DNA of 25,295 nucleotides from DASSFZ01 sp036514635 (GTDB lineage Bacteria > Chloroflexota > Anaerolineae > Fen-1058), in NCBI GenBank assembly GCA_036514635.1, contig DATBWU010000032.1, positions 1-25,295 of the forward strand, in the 5' to 3' direction. A program made the position numbers and the translations under genes. Position 1 is the first letter of the stretch; the number at the start of each line of letters is the position of its first letter. Below, one piece after another: positions 21,774-25,295 of the stretch. The notes under the pieces were generated by a model. It worked only from the letters and a program-made list of their open reading frames with translations, did no database searches and was not told the DNA's origin.

Positions 21774-21829
21774 GAGTTCTCCTTAACCCCAAAGGCGCAC
21801 AGACGCGAGGATTTCATGGATGCGCTGCG

Positions 21830-21858
21830 ATTATCGTTGATCGCATAGGCGATGTCAA
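21830..21858 (-). promoter_or_regulatory. Promoter of the nitrilase-like gene
   Basis: A perfect TTGACA (21853-21858) and GATAAT (21830-21835) with a 17-bp spacer on the minus strand give a good sigma70 promoter, with transcription beginning near 21823 and a roughly 50-base leader. Confidence 0.7.
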
Positions 21859-21922
21859 GGAAAATCCCCCAGCCACAGCATCGGATAGGCAAGGGATAAA
21901 CGAATACCGATAGCGCATCCGT

Positions 21923-22867
21923 TTACCCGCACCTGCGGTGGGGCAGGTGTTCGTTGTCCATCCGTTGCAATACTCGCCTCAGGTCTTGCGGCAGCGGCGA
22001 CTCAAACGCCCGCTCTTCGCCAGTCGAGGGCAGGTGCAGGGTCAACCGGGCCGCGTGTAAAAAATGCCGCTCAATCGACAACGATGGTTTCTTCCGGCCA
22101 TACACTGTATCCCCGACGAGCGGATGCCCCAGCCAGGCGAAGTGAACGCGAATCTGGTGTGTCCGCCCCGTTTCGGGATACACCTCGACCAAACTGTACG
22201 CCGTCTCTCCCACACTGGCATACCGGACCACCTTGTACCGGGTGCGCGCCGATCTCCCATTCATCACCACCGCCATCCGTTTGCGGTGAACACGATCGCG
22301 TGCAATCGGCGCATCGACGACGCCCTCGCCCGGCTCGACGCGGCCTTCCACCAATGCGACGTACATCTTCTTCACCGTCCGCGCTTTGAACTGCCGTTGA
22401 AGCTCGCGATGCGCCGTGTCGTTCTTGGCGACGACGATCAGGCCGGAGGTGTCTTTGTCGAGGCGATGCACGATGCCGGGTCGCGCCTCGCCGCCGACGC
22501 CGTGCAGGTCGGGCGCGTGCGCGAGAATGGCGTTGACGAGCGTGCCGCGATCGTGTCCCGCCGACGGGTGCACGACCAGCCCGGCAGGCTTATCGATCAC
22601 GATGAGGTCGGCGTCCTCGTAGATAATGGAAAGGGGAATGTCCTCGGCTTCGAGCGTCGTCGGTACGGGCGGCGGGACGCGCACGACGATCACATCCCCC
22701 TGCCCCACCTTGTGCGCGGCATCGGTCACCGCGCCGTTGACGGTGACGAAGCCATCTTCGATCAGGCGTTGGGCCGCGCTGCGCGAAAGACTGGGCACGC
22801 GCGCGGCGACGAACTTATCCAGCCGCTCACGCGCATCGGCGTGAAGCGTGAAGAGGCGATCGGGCAT
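21923..22867 (-). CDS. rluD: Ribosomal large-subunit pseudouridine synthase, RluD family
   Basis: Isomerises uridines of 23S rRNA helix 69 (RluD) or a related site to pseudouridine, in the cytosol. 314 aa: N-terminal S4 RNA-binding domain (about 14-62, ERLDKFVAARVPSLSRSAAQRLIEDG), IDKPAGLVVHPSAGH, and the catalytic HRLDKDTSG (134-142; Asp137). The exact uridines modified cannot be told from family level alone. Located after lspA in the gene order often seen around lspA-rluD. No strong ribosome-binding site precedes the ATG; a MITE-like repeat and a 9-bp-period repeat lie upstream. Confidence 0.93.
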   Translation of the reverse strand: MPDRLFTLHADARERLDKFVAARVPSLSRSAAQRLIEDGFVTVNGAVTDAAHKVGQGDVIVVRVPPPVPTTLEAEDIPLSIIYEDADLIVIDKPAGLVVHPSAGHDRGTLVNAILAHAPDLHGVGGEARPGIVHRLDKDTSGLIVVAKNDTAHRELQRQFKARTVKKMYVALVEGRVEPGEGVVDAPIARDRVHRKRMAVVMNGRSARTRYKVVRYASVGETAYSLVEVYPETGRTHQIRVHFAWLGHPLVGDTVYGRKKPSLSIERHFLHAARLTLHLPSTGEERAFESPLPQDLRRVLQRMDNEHLPHRRCG

Positions 22868-22878
22868 AATGATTTATC

Positions 22879-22924
22879 CACTAAGAACACGAAGGCTCAC
22901 GAATCCTGGCCTTCGTGCTTCTTA
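22879..22924. repeat. 9-bp-period inverted repeat upstream of rluD
   Basis: Units CACTAAGAA, CACGAAGGC face CCTTCGTGC, TTCTTA, with perfect CACGAAGG/CCTTCGTG arms. It abuts the MITE-like element beginning at 22923. Confidence 0.55.
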
Positions 22925-23037
22925 AGAGTGTGTCTTAAAACCGTCACCGCGAGCCGCCGCAGGCGGCGTGGCGGTCTTGTGCGCAGAGATTGCTTCGTCG
23001 CTTTGCTCCTCGCAATGACTTTTAAGACAGTCTCTTA
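22923..23037. repeat. MITE-like element, copy 2, ending at the lspA stop
   Basis: Terminal inverted repeats of 18 bp (TAAGAGTGTGTCTTAAAA at 22923-22940; the reverse complement of 23020-23037 is TAAGAGACTGTCTTAAAA) match at 16 of 18 positions. The interior is also near-palindromic with the CATTGCGAG-type repeat near 22941-23019. The outermost TAA of the right end is the stop codon of the adjacent lspA (23035-23037). No transposase. Confidence 0.65.
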
Positions 23038-23529
23038 GTGTTCTTCGTGGATCAACACTTTTGAGGAAGCGCGCCGATGCTCCAGCAGCCAGGCGACCAG
23101 CAACAACGTTACGCCGGTGGACACCGCGCTATCGGCGACGTTGAACCGCGCAAACGATCCGACCGCGACGAAATCGACCACGTAGCCCAGTCGCAGCCGG
23201 TCGAGCAGATTGCCCAGTGCGCCGGCGATCAACAAGTTGAGCGCGAAGCGGGCGATGCGTCGATCCGGCGGCAATGTCCGGTAATAAACTGCCATGACCA
23301 CGATGACTACTGTGTTCAGCGCGGCAAACAGTGCATTGCCATTCTGGAACAGGCCGAAGGCGACGCCTGTGTTTTTGACCAGTGTGAGTCCAAGCACGGG
23401 CGAGAGCGCCGGGATCGGATACACGAATGCGTCAAGCGGAATATGGCTGGTAACCCACCATTTGGTGAGCTGATCCAGCACGAGCACGACGACGGTGATC
23501 ACGAGGGGCAAGACGGGGAGCCGCTTCAC
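23035..23529 (-). CDS. lspA: Signal peptidase II LspA, second tandem copy
   Basis: Inner-membrane aspartyl protease that removes signal peptides from prolipoproteins after diacylglyceryl addition. 164 residues with four membrane segments. Conserved motifs: VLDQLTKWWV, LVKNTGVAFGLF, GNLLDRLRLGYVVDF and FNVADSAVS supply the two catalytic Asp. The start at 23529 is GTG and lacks an obvious ribosome-binding site, so translational coupling to the copy 13 bp upstream is likely. Its stop codon is the end of a MITE-like repeat. The window has at least two lipoproteins (phnD, 7356) that would be substrates. Confidence 0.93.
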   Translation of the reverse strand: MKRLPVLPLVITVVVLVLDQLTKWWVTSHIPLDAFVYPIPALSPVLGLTLVKNTGVAFGLFQNGNALFAALNTVVIVVMAVYYRTLPPDRRIARFALNLLIAGALGNLLDRLRLGYVVDFVAVGSFARFNVADSAVSTGVTLLLVAWLLEHRRASSKVLIHEEH

Positions 23530-23542
23530 AACTGCGCACCAA

Positions 23543-24055
23543 TCAGCCGGGGAGTTGCTCGCCGCCGGAAGAGGATTCGGGTTGAGAGGGTCTGGGCGCG
23601 ATGCGGCCTTCGCGCCACATCGACACGGCCAGCAGCACTACGCCGACCACGATCGCGCTGTCGGCGATGTTGAACACCGGCCAGAATTTGAAGTCGATGA
23701 AATCGATCACGTAGCCCAGACGCAATCGATCGGCCAGGTTGCCGAACGCGCCGCCGAGCTGGAGGCCGAGCGCCACGCGCACCAGCCATTGGTCTTTCGG
23801 CAGGTTGCGCAGAAACAAGACGATGATGGTGATGACGACGACCGCGAGGAAGATGAAAAACGTCCCGGCCTCCTTGAAAAATCCGAAGGCGATGCCGGTA
23901 TTGGTCACGTGGGTGAACACAAACACGCCAGACAGAAATGGGAGCGGCGGGATCGACTCGCCCACCTCGAGGTTGCTCACGACCAGGGACTTTGCGAGCT
24001 GATCGGCGATCAGCGTGATCATCGTCAACAGAGGGATAATCGGGATTCGCTTCAA
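23543..24055 (-). CDS. lspA: Signal peptidase II LspA, first tandem copy
   Basis: A second LspA, 170 aa from a TTG at 24055, paralogous to the following gene: LIADQLAKSLVV, HVTNTGIAFGFF, GNLADRLRLGYVIDF and FNIADSAIVVG with both catalytic Asp intact. It has an AGGAG ribosome-binding site five bases before the TTG; its N-terminus LKRIPIIPL lines up with MKRLPVLPL of the other copy. A TTG at 24070 would add five residues but lies in a palindrome. The C-terminal tail (APRPSQPESSSGGEQLPG) is extra. The two copies differ clearly, so the duplication is not recent. Confidence 0.92.
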   Translation of the reverse strand: MKRIPIIPLLTMITLIADQLAKSLVVSNLEVGESIPPLPFLSGVFVFTHVTNTGIAFGFFKEAGTFFIFLAVVVITIIVLFLRNLPKDQWLVRVALGLQLGGAFGNLADRLRLGYVIDFIDFKFWPVFNIADSAIVVGVVLLAVSMWREGRIAPRPSQPESSSGGEQLPG

Positions 24056-24069
24056 CGGTGCTCCTGCCA

Positions 24070-24102
24070 AGACTTCCGAAGTCTTGGAGACTTCGGAAGT
24101 CT
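24070..24102. repeat. AGACTTC-GAAGTCT palindromes upstream of lspA
   Basis: AGACTTCCGAAGTCT (24070-24084) and its exact reverse complement (24088-24102) are separated by three bases, and each copy is itself nearly palindromic. It lies just before the lspA ribosome-binding site, so a hairpin here could affect translation. Confidence 0.65.
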
Positions 24103-24109
24103 GATGTCT

Positions 24110-24457
24110 TCACGACGAGCGCTCGCGCTTGCGCTGGCAGTCCATGCATAGGTCAGCGTAGGGGATCGCTTTCAAACGCGCGGTGTCGATCTGCTTGTTA
24201 CACTCGACACACAGACCATACGTGCCGTTCTCGAACCGCTTGAGCGCCGCGTTGACCTGCTTCAGCAGGTTTTCGGCATTGATGCGCATCGCCAGGTCCT
24301 TGGCCTGATCGAAGGCGGCCGTGGCGTCATCGGCCTGATGATTACCATAACCAAGATTCTCGGTCACGGCGACATCGGTCAACGCAGCCAGCTGCTCGGT
24401 GAGCCGCACCTGCTCGGCCAGCAGTGCAGTCTTGAGGCGTTCGTAAGGAACCGGCAT
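24110..24457 (-). CDS. TraR/DksA-type zinc-finger protein
   Basis: 115 residues with a C-terminal C4 zinc finger CVEC...CMDC (Cys83, 86, 104, 107), as in the TraR/DksA/YocK family, and an N-terminal helical coiled-coil. It may bind RNA polymerase secondary channel and modulate transcription, but the acidic tip expected in DksA is not obvious, so the role is inferred only from family. ATG 24457 has GGAGGAGA upstream and a promoter at 24478-24506. It lies between ileS and lspA on the same strand. Confidence 0.88.
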   Translation of the reverse strand: MPVPYERLKTALLAEQVRLTEQLAALTDVAVTENLGYGNHQADDATAAFDQAKDLAMRINAENLLKQVNAALKRFENGTYGLCVECNKQIDTARLKAIPYADLCMDCQRKRERSS

Positions 24458-24477
24458 CGTGCTTCTCCTCCGGTGCT

Positions 24478-24506
24478 ATTCTACCCGACGCATCTCATTC
24501 CGGCAA
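24478..24506 (-). promoter_or_regulatory. Promoter of the zinc-finger gene and lspA genes
   Basis: TTGCCG (24501-24506), 17 bp, TAGAAT (24478-24483) on the minus strand, about 14-21 bp upstream of the ATG. It may drive the zinc-finger gene and the two lspA genes. Confidence 0.5.
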
Positions 24507-24532
24507 GGAGGCGTATCGCGGATCACACCTCT

Positions 24533-24595
24533 GACGGACGACGAAAGACAAACGACGTGGGCCATTTGCTCTTCGTCTTCAGTCCTTCGTCTTCA
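24533..24595. terminator. Heptad array at the end of ileS
   Basis: Units GACGGAC, GACGAAA, GACAAAC, GACGTGG, then GCTCTTC, GTCTTCA, GTCCTTC, GTCTTCA. The last codons and TGA of ileS (24579-24581) are inside it. Acts as the ileS 3' end, probably as a hairpin terminator. Confidence 0.6.
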
Positions 24596-25295
24596 TGACG
24601 CTGACGGCCAATCGCATCCCATCCAGACTCGTCTCATCGACCGTCGCGCCCGCCGCAGGCGAGCTGAAGCGCACCTCGTCACTGAGCGTCTCGGTTTTGA
24701 TGTAATCCAGCCACGCCTCGATCGCCGCCTTGAGATCGCCCTCCGCCTGGATCGTCGTGACGATGTGATCCGAAATCTCGAAGTCGGCTTTCTTGCGCAG
24801 GTCCTGGATGCGGCGCACGACATCGCGGGCCAGGCCCTCTTGCACGAGCGCGGGCGTGAGCGCGGTATCGAGCGCGACGACGACGCCGGCCTCCGCCGCG
24901 ACGGTGAAGCCCGCACGCGGCTGCGGCGTGACGAGAATCTCGTCCGGTGCAAGTTCAAAGGTGTTTTCGCCGCTGCCGACTAAAGTCGGCATTCCAGATC
25001 GGATGGTGGCGACAACTTGGCTCGCGTCGGCTTCGGCCAGCGCCTTGCGCAGCAGCGGGAATCGCGCGCCGAACTTGGGGCCGAGTTTCTTGTTATCGGG
25101 CAGCAGCCGGTACGTGACGAGCTCGGCTTCGTTCGCGGCGAGCGCGACCGACTTCACGTTCAACTCGTCGGCGATCACGTCGGCCATGCGCTCGACGGAG
25201 GCGCGCTGCGCATCGGGTACGACGACCAGCGCCTTGCTCAACGGCTGGCGCACCTTCAGATTGCTGGCGGCGCGCGTGGAGTGGCCGAGCGTCAC
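24579..25295 (-). CDS. ileS: Isoleucyl-tRNA synthetase, C-terminal part (cut by window edge)
   Basis: The last 238 residues of cytosolic isoleucyl-tRNA synthetase; the gene continues beyond 25295. This is the C-terminal, anticodon-associated and DUF5915-type extension (KVRQPLSKALVVVP, GPKFGARFPLLRKAL, LARDVVRRIQDLRKKADFEISDHI), typical of long eukaryote-like/type 2 IleS that can confer mupirocin tolerance; the catalytic HIGH and KMSKS motifs are not in the window, so this cannot be verified. The final KTKD and stop are encoded by a heptad repeat. Next on the same strand is the zinc-finger gene. Confidence 0.93.
   Translation of the reverse strand: MTLGHSTRAASNLKVRQPLSKALVVVPDAQRASVERMADVIADELNVKSVALAANEAELVTYRLLPDNKKLGPKFGARFPLLRKALAEADASQVVATIRSGMPTLVGSGENTFELAPDEILVTPQPRAGFTVAAEAGVVVALDTALTPALVQEGLARDVVRRIQDLRKKADFEISDHIVTTIQAEGDLKAAIEAWLDYIKTETLSDEVRFSSPAAGATVDETSLDGMRLAVSVMKTKD

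Overview
The window is GC-rich bacterial chromosome. Gene content, lipoprotein style and the very repeat-rich intergenic DNA suggest a member of the Chloroflexota (Anaerolineae-like), but this is an inference from protein style and repeat character; no rRNA or other decisive phylogenetic marker is present. Most genes are ordinary housekeeping or transport genes with clear families. The intergenic DNA is unusual: nearly every gap holds short palindromic repeats, several of which run into the adjacent coding sequences.

Layout. 1-1913 (-): nadC-nadA, the last steps of de novo NAD synthesis, overlapping by 20 bp. 1914-2364: repeats and a good intrinsic terminator. 2365-7093 (-): a phosphonate/phosphate-type ABC importer in the order phnD (lipoprotein binding protein), phnC (ATPase), phnE. 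PhnE is a large fusion with two permease modules plus an N-terminal membrane and Ig-like extension. 7356-8624 (-): a lipoprotein with FlgD-like repeats. 8625-9205: a repeat cluster. 9206-13168 (+): folC (carrying an in-frame repeat insertion) and lon, which has its own sigma70-type promoter. 13204-13551 (-): a small unknown protein converging on lon. 13759-16805 (+): an MsbA-like ABC exporter that looks leaderless, and a site-2-type membrane protease. 16872-17755 (-): an MBL-fold hydrolase and a small unknown protein. 17845-18425 (+): a decayed GAF/sensor-histidine-kinase gene. 18432-19457 (+): an XdhC/CoxI-family maturation factor. 19534-19606 (-): tRNA-Asp(GTC). 19642-20694 (-): threonine aldolase. 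20961-21773 (-): a nitrilase-superfamily protein lacking the catalytic cysteine. 21923-25295 (-): ileS (C-terminal part, cut by the window edge), a TraR/DksA-type zinc-finger protein, two tandem lspA genes and an RluD-type pseudouridine synthase.

The clearest cross-window pattern is in the repeats. Four arrays are built on a 7-bp period and fold back on themselves. Together they contain the stop codons of six genes (phnC, lon, the small gene at 13204, the M50 protease, the MBL hydrolase and ileS). A second family has a 9-bp period, and one copy lies inside folC. A third is a set of hairpins with a TGAA (or TTCA) centre. A fourth is a MITE-like element with TAAGAG...TTAAAA ends, one copy of which supplies the stop codon of an lspA. 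No phage, CRISPR array, integrase or transposase gene was seen.
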